Source of the DNA: an uncultured Prevotellaceae bacterium
GTDB lineage: Bacteria > Bacteroidota > Bacteroidia > Bacteroidales > Bacteroidaceae
Length of the DNA: 64,000 nt
Direction of reading: 5' to 3'
Assembly (NCBI GenBank): GCA_946404865.1
Contig: CAMJFC010000004.1
Coordinates: 32,855 to 96,854, forward strand
The translations under genes and the position numbers were made by a program. Positions 1-8,316 of the stretch are shown here, in pieces; positions within the stretch are counted from its first letter, which is position 1, and every line of letters begins with the position of its first letter. The notes beneath the pieces were generated by a model that saw nothing but the letters and a program-made list of their open reading frames with translations, was not told the DNA's origin and did no database searches.

Positions 1-321
1 GTCAATGACGTGAGGTGTACCATCCTTTATCCCGGTGAGACACTGGCCGACATTGCTAAAAAATACAGCGTTTCGACCAAAGAGCTGCTCGAATACAATG
101 AGACCAACCAAGCGGATGATTTCAAGGCGGGCGATGTGGTCTATCTGGATAAGAAAAAGAAAAAATACAGCGGTGCACTTGAGTTCTACCGCGTCAAAGA
201 GGGCGACACGCTCTATAGCATCTCACAACAGTTTGGCATTCAACTTGCAAAATTGGCCAAAATGAATGGTAAAGACCAATACTCTCGCGTGAAAGAAGGC
301 GAGAAAATCAAACTCAAATAA
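1..321 (+). CDS. LysM-domain protein, 3' end only
   Basis: The reading frame is open to the first base, so this is the C-terminal part of a longer protein. A GTG at base 10 is in frame but need not be the start. Two LysM peptidoglycan-binding repeats are visible: one around PGETLADIAKKYSV and one around VKEGDTLYSISQQFGI, joined by a Lys-rich linker, and the protein ends right after the second. In Bacteroidales this tail is typical of cell-wall glucosaminidases (FlgJ/Auto-like), but the catalytic domain is outside the window, so the enzyme class is a guess. A 28-base gap separates it from the kinase gene, suggesting one transcript. Confidence 0.75.
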   Translation, partial: VNDVRCTILYPGETLADIAKKYSVSTKELLEYNETNQADDFKAGDVVYLDKKKKKYSGALEFYRVKEGDTLYSISQQFGIQLAKLAKMNGKDQYSRVKEGEKIKLK

Positions 322-349
322 ATGATTCTAATCTTCATAGATCTCCATC

Positions 350-1858
350 ATGCTTAACTTAGAAGAATTTGCCAGGTCAGGGCGGCTGTTCGACAACCGC
401 TATCAGTTGCTCAGACCTTTAAGCACTGACGGTGGCACTGCCGACGTTTGGCTCGCCATCGATACCAATACCATCGATATGCCCGACATCACGGACGACG
501 AGAATCCGCAACTGCCAAATGCCGGGATGGAAACGGGCCTAAAGGTGGCCATCAAGGTCTATCGTCCCAAAAATGCGCTTGACATCGAGGGCGAGCAGCG
601 CTTCCGCGATGAATATAAAATCGTGTTCAACTGTCATCATACGCACTTGCTGCAACCCATCAATTTCTCCATCTTCCAGGAGACACCCTATCTCGTCATG
701 CCGTTCTGCAGCCATGGCTCATCGGCAGCTCTGATTGGACAAGGCGTCAGTAATGATGAACTGTGGCGGTATATCGAACATGTGGCTTCGGGATTGGCTT
801 ATCTTCATGAACTCAGACCGCCTATCATCCATCAGGATGTCAAACCGGCGAATGTGCTGATAGATGATAACGGCAACTATACCATCACGGATTTCGGCAT
901 CAGTACTAAGTTCGGGGGCGGTCACCATGGTTATGACGAGGAGGAGTCGTCGGGCACATTGGCATACATGGCACCCGAACGCTTCCAAATGAATTACCAA
1001 CCCATGGCAGAGAGCGACATCTGGGCGGTGGGAGCCACTTTATATGAAATCATTACAGGGCAAGTGCCTTTCGGCGAATCGGGTGGGGTGAACCAGACGA
1101 ACGATACGCTCCGACTGACTTATCCCCCAGGGTTGTCGGCCGACATTAAAAAGGTGATTGAGGCTTGTCTGAACAGAGACCCGGCAAAGCGTCCCACGGC
1201 GCAACAACTGGCGGCTTACGGTAAAGCAAAAAAAGTCCCGTCAAAGGTCATGAAGATTCTTAAATGGTCACTCTTGCCCCTTGTGCTGATTGCATTGGGA
1301 GTGGCTATCTTCTTCCAATTGTCAAAAGAGAAAAAAGCCGAGGTGCAAGTCAAACCGACCAAGAGCGCTAAGGTGGTCTATGACGAGGCGATGACGCTGA
1401 TCAACTCTCAAGAGCCTGACAGTGTGAAAGCGGGAATCTACCGGCTGACTGACATTGAGGATTCTACCTATGTGCCGGCTCTCTACGAACTGGCTTTTAC
1501 TTATGGTTGTTATTCAGATACTGTTTCTCTCTATCGGAAACAACTGCTCGGCATCAAGGTGGGGAATAATAATGTTGACGAAAGGGCAATGAGAAACATG
1601 GCTCCATATCTCCCCCAAGACGACCAGTATAACAATAAGGCGATGACGCTCTTCCGTAGGATTGTTGAGTCGCCCGACAATGACTACATTGAGACGAAGA
1701 TGAATGCGGCCTACAGACTCGGTGTCTATTATCTGTATTATACGCGCAATGTGTCGATGGCGAAAAAGTATTATCATCTCTGTCAGGAATGGGCCATCCA
1801 ACTTGATGACAAGGATATGTTGCAGATGGTGGCTGTGGCTCTGTCTGAGGCAAAATAA
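350..1858 (+). CDS. membrane Ser/Thr protein kinase (PknB-like)
   Basis: Eukaryotic-type kinase domain at about residues 18-290: VAIKVY with the ATP-binding Lys at 69, HQDVKPAN with the catalytic Asp at 163 (HQD instead of HRD), DFG at 181-183, and GTLAYMAPE in the activation segment. One membrane helix follows at about 302-324. The remaining 180 residues are predicted extracytoplasmic and look helical and TPR-like (FRRIVESPDN, AAYRLGVYYLYYT) rather than PASTA-type. The active-site residues are intact, so an active kinase is expected. It lies between a LysM protein and a WG-repeat protein and may sense envelope state; the substrate is unknown. Confidence 0.85.
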   Translation: MLNLEEFARSGRLFDNRYQLLRPLSTDGGTADVWLAIDTNTIDMPDITDDENPQLPNAGMETGLKVAIKVYRPKNALDIEGEQRFRDEYKIVFNCHHTHLLQPINFSIFQETPYLVMPFCSHGSSAALIGQGVSNDELWRYIEHVASGLAYLHELRPPIIHQDVKPANVLIDDNGNYTITDFGISTKFGGGHHGYDEEESSGTLAYMAPERFQMNYQPMAESDIWAVGATLYEIITGQVPFGESGGVNQTNDTLRLTYPPGLSADIKKVIEACLNRDPAKRPTAQQLAAYGKAKKVPSKVMKILKWSLLPLVLIALGVAIFFQLSKEKKAEVQVKPTKSAKVVYDEAMTLINSQEPDSVKAGIYRLTDIEDSTYVPALYELAFTYGCYSDTVSLYRKQLLGIKVGNNNVDERAMRNMAPYLPQDDQYNNKAMTLFRRIVESPDNDYIETKMNAAYRLGVYYLYYTRNVSMAKKYYHLCQEWAIQLDDKDMLQMVAVALSEAK

Positions 1859-1862
1859 AAAC

Positions 1863-3626
1863 ATGATCTCTATGAAATATTTTTTTCTCGGTGCCTTTAT
1901 GCTGTCTGCACTGGCAACTCAGGCACAAATCGCCTATTGGGCGGTACAACCCAAATACGACCAGGTCAAAACTGATGAGAACGGTGGCTTGATCATCTCT
2001 ACGAAGAACGACAGCACTTTCCTTTGGAATGACGAAGGGCGGTTGCTCGCTAAAACCACCATGCAGGTCTATCCTTTCAGAGAGGGGATGGCGGTGGCGG
2101 TCATGCCAAGGACGGATTTGCTGAAGGGGTTCTATACGAAAGACGGGAAATTCGTGGCCATTGAATACGGCAACGTGGCCAACAGCACGCCTTATTTCTC
2201 CAGCGGACACTTGCTCGTGGTGCAAGATGGTGTCTATCGTTACATCAATAGCAAAGGCTCGCTACTCTATAATCGTTGCGAATCGGCCTTACCCTTTAAA
2301 AATGGCTTCGCTGCCTGCCGCGAATACGAGGATGGTGCCAAGAAAAAGGGGGCGCATTATACTTATATCGCTGCAGATGGCTCACCGGTGACTCTCGCCG
2401 ATGGGGGCAAGACGTTCTCTGATGGCGACATCGAATACCTCTCTTCGGTCAATGACGAGGGACTGGGTGTGGTCGTGGCTAAAGGGAAATTGTACTTTTT
2501 CGATGCGAAGAGAAAATCTCTGCGACCTGTCTATGTGGATGAGGCTGACAGCCGACAGGCTGCCGTGAATGGACGGGTAGGGGATTTCCTGCGCAATGCT
2601 AACAGCTACACATACGCCCTTCATGCGAAAGCCGATGAGGTGGTGGTTGAACTCAATCTCTCACACCAACCTACGGCCATCATCAGAGGCGGACAGCGGA
2701 CGGAATACAAACAATCGGAGCAGAAGACTGCATTAGCACAGAGCAGGTATGCACTGACGACCACTGGCACCGACCCCGTCGGACTGGCGCTCAATGGCAA
2801 GGAACTGTTGCCGCCACAGTTTGAGTCGGTCAGACCCGTGGCCGATGACAAGGCCGTGGTGATGAAAGACGGCAAGTGGGGACTAATCAAAGTGGACGAG
2901 AACCGGCATTTCCGGCTTTCTGTCAATAAAGGCATCGAGGTGGGATTCCGCCATCATGTCTTCGACACCAATATCCGGGTTGACCTGCCCAACTACATCT
3001 CCTCGACGAATACCACACTCGTGTCTGACAAAGAGGGAGGATGTCTCATTGACCGGCGGTCATGGGACGGAAATGATACGGAGAGCGGTAATTACGTGGA
3101 GTACGACTGCCGGTTGAATATCCCGTCCACGCTGTCGGATGAAGTGACTACGGTCACCTATCCGGTCACGGTACAGTACGATGGCATCCTGTCGCGTGTC
3201 ATCGACATGCCGGTCAAGGCATGGCACGTGCGGTATTATACGGTTGACATCGCCGAGGCGGATGCCAAACTCAGCGGCGGCACTTATACCTTTGTCATCA
3301 ATATTGATAAAGATCCGATTCCCGGAGAAATGGATTATCCCTTCAGCGTGTCGGTCGATGCCAAAGGGCTGAAATACGACTTGACCAAAGTGTCTGAGAC
3401 ACGGTGGCGCTGCAAGTTGCTCTCGCTCAAACCGGGATTGAATACGGTCAACGTGCAAATCATGGAGCAGGGTTGTCCGCCTAAGACGTACCCCTTCGAG
3501 GTGACCTATCAGAAACCCTCGCCCAAGGCGAAGGCCCCCTCGCAGCAGGTGAAAATCGAGAAACGGCCGTCTGCCGGCAACCGTCCTACACCCCAAAACC
3601 AAGGGGGAAGCAACATCAAGTTGTAA
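1863..3626 (+). CDS. secreted WG-repeat protein
   Basis: The ATG at 1863 lies 4 bases after the kinase stop. A second ATG at 1872 starts a clean signal peptide (MKYFFLGAFMLSALATQAQ) and is an equally good start. The mature protein carries degenerate WG-type beta repeats, clearest at FESVRPVADDKAVVMKDGKW followed by GLIKV. The last 150 residues resemble a beta-sandwich with a Pro/Lys-rich tail (KAPSQQVKIEKRPSAGN). WG-repeat proteins are usually exported with unknown ligands. The tight spacing with the kinase argues for co-transcription and a shared envelope role; no enzymatic motif is visible. Confidence 0.75.
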   Translation: MISMKYFFLGAFMLSALATQAQIAYWAVQPKYDQVKTDENGGLIISTKNDSTFLWNDEGRLLAKTTMQVYPFREGMAVAVMPRTDLLKGFYTKDGKFVAIEYGNVANSTPYFSSGHLLVVQDGVYRYINSKGSLLYNRCESALPFKNGFAACREYEDGAKKKGAHYTYIAADGSPVTLADGGKTFSDGDIEYLSSVNDEGLGVVVAKGKLYFFDAKRKSLRPVYVDEADSRQAAVNGRVGDFLRNANSYTYALHAKADEVVVELNLSHQPTAIIRGGQRTEYKQSEQKTALAQSRYALTTTGTDPVGLALNGKELLPPQFESVRPVADDKAVVMKDGKWGLIKVDENRHFRLSVNKGIEVGFRHHVFDTNIRVDLPNYISSTNTTLVSDKEGGCLIDRRSWDGNDTESGNYVEYDCRLNIPSTLSDEVTTVTYPVTVQYDGILSRVIDMPVKAWHVRYYTVDIAEADAKLSGGTYTFVINIDKDPIPGEMDYPFSVSVDAKGLKYDLTKVSETRWRCKLLSLKPGLNTVNVQIMEQGCPPKTYPFEVTYQKPSPKAKAPSQQVKIEKRPSAGNRPTPQNQGGSNIKL

Positions 3627-3660
3627 GGGAAATAATTATCGAAATTCGATAACGCAAATA

Positions 3661-3691
3661 GGGATGCGAATGCCGCATCCCTATTTTTTTT
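3661..3691 (+). terminator. intrinsic terminator after the WG-repeat gene
   Basis: GGGATGCG and CGCATCCC form an 8-bp stem around a 5-base loop, followed by a run of eight T. It closes the LysM-kinase-WG unit. A perfect 17-base inverted repeat (TTATCGA...TCGATAA) lies just upstream at 3636-3652. Confidence 0.85.
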
Positions 3692-3847
3692 CATCTATAC
3701 GTATCACTTTGCGTCGCAATAAGGTCTCCTGGCTCTACCATGAGACCATCACCCTTAGAAGTTGTGTGCAAAGATATTATCATGTTGTCTCATTTCGTGG
3801 GATATGCTAAAGAAATTTCGCATTTTGATGATTTTTTTTCATATTCC

Positions 3848-3880
3848 CTTGCGTACACCATAAAAAATCAATATTTTTGC
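3848..3880 (+). promoter_or_regulatory. predicted promoter of the defence-type island
   Basis: CTTG at 3848-3851 (one mismatch to TTTG), a 20-base spacer, then TATTTTTGC at 3872-3880, a full match to TAnnTTTGC. Transcription would begin near 3887, giving a leader of about 270 nt that contains the left RhuM-derived palindrome before the methyltransferase ATG at 4155. The rest of 3692-4154 holds no intact gene. Confidence 0.5.
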
Positions 3881-3973
3881 ACAATACGCGCATATTCCAG
3901 CGATATTCATTCGCCTGTATATATAATATGCGAATAAAGATAATAGTGATATGAGTGATAACAATATACCTAA

Positions 3974-4117
3974 TTCCATTTGTCCGGCACTATCCGAAAA
4001 ATTAGGATACCTTCGGACAAATGGTCTGGCGAGGTGATGATGTACAACCGAATAAGAGCAGTGGTCACAGACCAAAACAGGACAAGCAAGTGTTTGGCTC
4101 TTGATTGTGGATATTAG
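3974..4117 (+). pseudogene. decayed RhuM fragment joined to a truncated XRE-like N-terminus
   Basis: The frame between stops at 3971 and 4115 reads a short stretch ending IRIPSDKWSGEV, then MMYNRIRAVVTDQNRTSK. The first part matches the right-hand pseudogene (11882-12052) at protein level, with mainly synonymous base differences, and aligns with the RhuM segment before YNLD. The second part resembles the first helix of a small XRE-type repressor and stops after about 26 residues. The piece has no start of its own and is read here as a relic at the island boundary. Confidence 0.5.
3976..4038 (+). repeat. left 63-bp direct repeat with internal palindrome
   Basis: By hand alignment 52 of 63 bases match the copy at 11977-12039, in the same orientation. 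The first 49 bases begin with CCATTTGTCCG and end with its reverse complement CGGACAAATGG (11-bp arms), and contain an inner TATCC/GGATA stem. Homology stops abruptly at 3976. Confidence 0.8.
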
Positions 4118-4154
4118 GTCAGTCATCAGGTCTAACAAAGAAGAAAGATAAATC

Positions 4155-6920
4155 ATGGCAAAGAAAAACCAATTAGGATATAAAGATATTGAGGAGCGAT
4201 TGATGGCGTTCAAGAGCCATGAAACGCCAGCCGAAGAAGTAGGCTTTCGTATCTTGTACGCTTTTGGAAAAAGCGAGAAGGATATCTCGCGTTATAAAGA
4301 AGGAAAAGGGGTTTTAAAGACCTTTGACGGTTTGCTGATTAAGGGACTGTTCTGCTATCGTGATGCAAGTAGCACAAGACTTTCAGCAGAACTGGAAAGT
4401 CTGAAAGCTAACATGCAAGTGTTGAAAGCAGCACCCAAAATCATTGCTGTCAGTGATGGGGACACCATATTGGCATACGACCTTAGGGAAAAGGACACAT
4501 ACGAGAATCCAGTTGACCGCTTGTATTGTGATTTTGCATTCTTCTATCCATTGATGGATGTGGAGCGTGTTCACTATATAGAGGAAAGTCCGGCAGATGT
4601 GAAGGCCGCAGAGAAACTGGCCAAACTTCACGACGAACTTCGTGCCTACAATGAATTTCGGAGTGACAGCGATTTACACGACCTCAATATCTTTATTACC
4701 CGGCTGCTGTTCTGCTTCTTCGCAGAAGACACGGGTATATTTGAGGAAAACTTGTTTACATCGAGTATCATTCGATATACCAAGGAAGATGGAAGTGATT
4801 TGTCTCAATATCTGAATGACACCTTTAACATCATGGATGTGTCATTGAGAAATAGGGACATTACGAGCATCGTCAAACAGTTCCCATACGTCAACGGCGG
4901 ATTATTCTCACGGCATATTCAAATCCCGTCAATGGGAGCCAAAGCAAGGAAAATCATCATTGAATGTGGAGAATTGGACTGGAAGGACATCAATCCCGAC
5001 ATTTTCGGCAGCATGATTCAGGCTGTGGTCAATCCTGAGGAGCGTGCCAGCATGGGGATGCACTATACGTCGGTGCCCAATATCATGAAGGTCATCAATC
5101 CGCTTTTTCTTGATGAACTGCGTGGAGAATACAATCGGCTCAATGAGTTTTACGAGCAGAAACTTCAAATGAAAAATTTAGGGGCACTGTCCGCCAATCA
5201 ATTTTACGAGGAAGTCAAGCCTATTATTAAGAAGTGTAATGCTCTTTTGAAACGAATGAGCAAGATGAAATTCTTCGACCCGGCTTGTGGCAGTGGCAAT
5301 TTTCTGATTATCACTTACAAAAGTCTGAGGTTCCTTGAAATGGATATTCTCAATCTACAACGGAAATGCACCACGGATAGGACAATTCTCTTTGTGGATA
5401 ACAGTGTCATCAGTCTTAGCCAATTTTATGGCATTGAATTGCTGGATTTTCCGCATGAGGTGGCCATGCTCTCTCTTTGGCTGGCCGAGCATCAAATGAA
5501 TACCAAACTCAATGAGAGTTTTGGCATCAATACCCATGCATTGCCTCTTAAAAATATAACACAAATTGTTTGTGGAAATGCGTGCCGTATAGATTGGAAT
5601 GAGGTGTGCCCGCATACACCCGATGAAGAAGTTTTCATTTTTGGTAATCCACCTTATTTAGGAAGTCGCAATCAAGATAACGGACAAAAAGCAGACATGG
5701 ATATTGTTTTCCCATCTCGTTTTATCGGTTATAGAAAACTTGATTATATATCTTGTTGGTTTTATAAAGGAGTTCAATATATTAAAGGAGCCAATGCGCA
5801 ATATGCTTTTGTATCAACAAATTCGATTATTTTAGGAGAACAAGTTAGCCTTTTATGGAATGTTCTTTTGAATGAATTTGATGTTGAAATATCTTTCGCA
5901 TATACTGTATTTAAATGGGAGAATAATGCAAAATACAATGCTGCTGTTTCTGTGATTATTTTGGGAATTTCAAACAAGAGTTCTAAGTCAAAATATATCT
6001 ATACAGAATCTGAAAGGAAAAAAGTAGACATAATACCTCCCTCTTTAAACGAAAAAGCATCGTTTAATGTTGATAAACAAACTAAAAGCATATCAAATTT
6101 GCCTGAAATGAGAAGAGGGAATATGCCTAATGATAAAGAATATCTCAGATTATCCCCACAAGAAAAGGATGATATTATTAGCAAATATGGCAATGCAGGA
6201 AAATTCATTCGAAGACAAATTGGTGCCGATGAATTTATCAATTCTGTCATTCGATATTGTTATTGGATACCTGATGAATCCCTTAATGAAGCTATGGAAA
6301 TTGAGCCGATAAGAATTGCGGTAGAAAAAGTAAGGGATTATAGAATTAACAGCAAAGACAAAACACTCCATATACAAGCACTTAGACCACATCAAATGAG
6401 AGAGTTTTTTGAATGTGGAGAAATGTCGCTACTTGTACCTATTGTATCATCTGAGAGTCGTGAATATATTCCTATAGGATTTGTGCCTCAATTTACAATT
6501 ATTCCAAATTCAGCACAAGTCGTATATAATGCTAACGTATATCTATTTGGATTATTAACATCTAAACTTCATATGATATGGACTAAATATAATGCAGGAA
6601 GATTGGATAATAGGATTAGATATTCCATATTCCTTTGCTACAATACTTTTCCTGTACCAAATGTATCGTTAGAAAAGAAGACCGAAATTGAGGAAGCAGC
6701 AGAGAACATACTAATTACCCGAGAGTATTACCCTGAAAAGACTTTGGCCGAACTGTATGATCCAGACAAGATGCCGCAAGATTTGCGTGAGGCACACGCT
6801 CAACTTGACGATATTGTGGAAAGTTGCTATCCCGGTTATCCATTCCATAACGATGAAGCACGATTGGAATGCCTTTTCAAACTCTACGAGAAAATGACAA
6901 GGGTAGAAAAAAACAAATAG
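4155..6920 (+). CDS. MmeI-family adenine DNA methyltransferase without the nuclease motif
   Basis: At 921 residues it has the length and order of MmeI (type IIL): N-terminal region 1-160, helical spacer 170-300 (LLFCFFAEDTGIFEENLF), GMHYTS at 301-306, SAM motif I DPACGSGNF at 375-383, catalytic NPPY at 498-501, then target recognition and C-terminal regions (CYNTFP, LYDPDKMP, FKLYEKMT). Where MmeI has its PD-ExK nuclease, this protein reads FDGLLIKGLFCYRD (residues 57-70) with no ExK, so it should methylate but not cut. The part encoded by about 5640-6700 is markedly AT-rich. It leads a five-gene run with a helicase and a GIY-YIG nuclease that could supply cleavage. The start ATG follows an AAGAAAGA stretch. 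Confidence 0.85.
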   Translation: MAKKNQLGYKDIEERLMAFKSHETPAEEVGFRILYAFGKSEKDISRYKEGKGVLKTFDGLLIKGLFCYRDASSTRLSAELESLKANMQVLKAAPKIIAVSDGDTILAYDLREKDTYENPVDRLYCDFAFFYPLMDVERVHYIEESPADVKAAEKLAKLHDELRAYNEFRSDSDLHDLNIFITRLLFCFFAEDTGIFEENLFTSSIIRYTKEDGSDLSQYLNDTFNIMDVSLRNRDITSIVKQFPYVNGGLFSRHIQIPSMGAKARKIIIECGELDWKDINPDIFGSMIQAVVNPEERASMGMHYTSVPNIMKVINPLFLDELRGEYNRLNEFYEQKLQMKNLGALSANQFYEEVKPIIKKCNALLKRMSKMKFFDPACGSGNFLIITYKSLRFLEMDILNLQRKCTTDRTILFVDNSVISLSQFYGIELLDFPHEVAMLSLWLAEHQMNTKLNESFGINTHALPLKNITQIVCGNACRIDWNEVCPHTPDEEVFIFGNPPYLGSRNQDNGQKADMDIVFPSRFIGYRKLDYISCWFYKGVQYIKGANAQYAFVSTNSIILGEQVSLLWNVLLNEFDVEISFAYTVFKWENNAKYNAAVSVIILGISNKSSKSKYIYTESERKKVDIIPPSLNEKASFNVDKQTKSISNLPEMRRGNMPNDKEYLRLSPQEKDDIISKYGNAGKFIRRQIGADEFINSVIRYCYWIPDESLNEAMEIEPIRIAVEKVRDYRINSKDKTLHIQALRPHQMREFFECGEMSLLVPIVSSESREYIPIGFVPQFTIIPNSAQVVYNANVYLFGLLTSKLHMIWTKYNAGRLDNRIRYSIFLCYNTFPVPNVSLEKKTEIEEAAENILITREYYPEKTLAELYDPDKMPQDLREAHAQLDDIVESCYPGYPFHNDEARLECLFKLYEKMTRVEKNK

Positions 6921-6931
6921 AATGATGCATT

Positions 6932-8290
6932 ATGGAAGAAAAGAGCGTCTTTGAAGCTATCCGTCATACAGACGAGAATGGCAAAGAGTATTGGCTGGCT
7001 CGTGAGATGGCCACTGCCATAGGCTATAAAGATTATCGCAACTTCAAGAGTGTGATAGATAAGGCCCAACTGTTGTGCAAGGATAACAACGCAAGAGTGG
7101 AAGACCATTTCGTTGAGTATAACGAAATGGTAGAGGTGGGGTCTGGTGCCCGTCGCTCACTGACGTCCTATCAATTATCGCGCTATGCCTGTCTGCTTAT
7201 TGCTATGAATATCAATGGCAAGAAGCCACAGGCTTTGCAGGCTTTGGAATACTTTTCGGGTAAGCAGGAAGTATCGAAAGGTGTTGATATGTATGAAGAT
7301 ACTGACATTATTTTCTTTTCCGACCCAGAGGGCAACCTGCGTGTGCAATTGTTTTTTGATGGCGACACGGTGTGGACAACACAGAAGCGTATAGCAGACA
7401 TCTTTCAAGTGGACGTAAGAACCGTGAGTTATCATATTGGAGAAATTTTTGAAACCGGTGAATTAAACAAGTACTCAGTTGTCCGAAAAAATTGGATAAC
7501 TGCAGCGGATGGGAAGCGATATGAGACGAACATTTACAATTTGGATGTCATCATCGCTGTAGGATACCGGGTAAATAGTTACAAGGCTACACGATTCCGC
7601 CAGTGGGCCACCCACACACTCACCCAATATATCAAGAATGGCTTCGTCGTCGATGATGAAAGATTCAAGTATGGCAACCAATGGACAGACAGCAAGTTTG
7701 AGCAGCTCTTGGAGCGCATCAGGGAAATTAGGGCTTCAGAACGGATGGCTTACCAAAAGATAACCGATATCTATGCCACATCATGTGATTATCAAAAGGA
7801 TGCCATCGAGACAAGGGAATTCTATGCGAAGGTGCAGAACAAGCTACATTGGGCAATCGCAGGACATACAACGGCAGAGATTGTATATATGAACGCAGAT
7901 GCCTCAAAACTGAATATGGGACTGACCACATGGGCACAGGCACCAGATGGAAAAATCCTGAAGTCGGACGTAGCCATTGCCAAGAATTATCTATCGGAAG
8001 AGCATATCAAGGAGTTGAATCGTATAGTTGATGCATATATAAGTCTGGCAGAGACAAGGGCAAAGAACCATCGTCCTACGACAATGCAGCAGTGGGCAGA
8101 ATTTCTGGACAACTTTCTCACGCTCGCTTCCTATCCCATATTGATGGACAAAGGAAAAGTTACCGCATTGCAAGCTAAGCTAAAGGCTTACGAAGAGTAT
8201 GACAAATATAGACTGATACAAGACAGACTATATATGTCTGACTTCGACAAGGAGGTAAAGCGTTTGAAAGATGAAATGGGTTTAGACTGA
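6932..8290 (+). CDS. DinD/BRO-N-type domain fused to a RhuM-family protein
   Basis: Residues 1-112 match the DinD N-terminus (FEAIRHTDENGKEYWLAREM, KAQLLC, DHF, LSRYACLLIAMN, KPQALQALEYF). Residues 126-452 are a full RhuM protein (VWTTQKRIADIFQVDVRTVSYHIGEIFETGEL by parts, YNLDVIIAVGYRVNS, FRQWATHTL, FVVDDERF). RhuM proteins are commonly encoded beside type I restriction genes or Fic proteins. DinD is an SOS-induced protein reported to act on RecA. The function here is unknown; the winged-helix-like RhuM N-terminus suggests DNA binding. The gene sits 11 bases after the methyltransferase and 26 before the helicase. Confidence 0.8.
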   Translation: MEEKSVFEAIRHTDENGKEYWLAREMATAIGYKDYRNFKSVIDKAQLLCKDNNARVEDHFVEYNEMVEVGSGARRSLTSYQLSRYACLLIAMNINGKKPQALQALEYFSGKQEVSKGVDMYEDTDIIFFSDPEGNLRVQLFFDGDTVWTTQKRIADIFQVDVRTVSYHIGEIFETGELNKYSVVRKNWITAADGKRYETNIYNLDVIIAVGYRVNSYKATRFRQWATHTLTQYIKNGFVVDDERFKYGNQWTDSKFEQLLERIREIRASERMAYQKITDIYATSCDYQKDAIETREFYAKVQNKLHWAIAGHTTAEIVYMNADASKLNMGLTTWAQAPDGKILKSDVAIAKNYLSEEHIKELNRIVDAYISLAETRAKNHRPTTMQQWAEFLDNFLTLASYPILMDKGKVTALQAKLKAYEEYDKYRLIQDRLYMSDFDKEVKRLKDEMGLD

Positions 8291-8316
8291 TACAACTACT
8301 TACAACAACGATTTCA

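Noticed and set aside
3951..4037. A 28-codon leader-peptide-like frame running through the left repeat
   Set aside because: The base differences between the two repeat copies are mostly synonymous in a different frame (the RhuM frame), so the conserved coding content is not this peptide.
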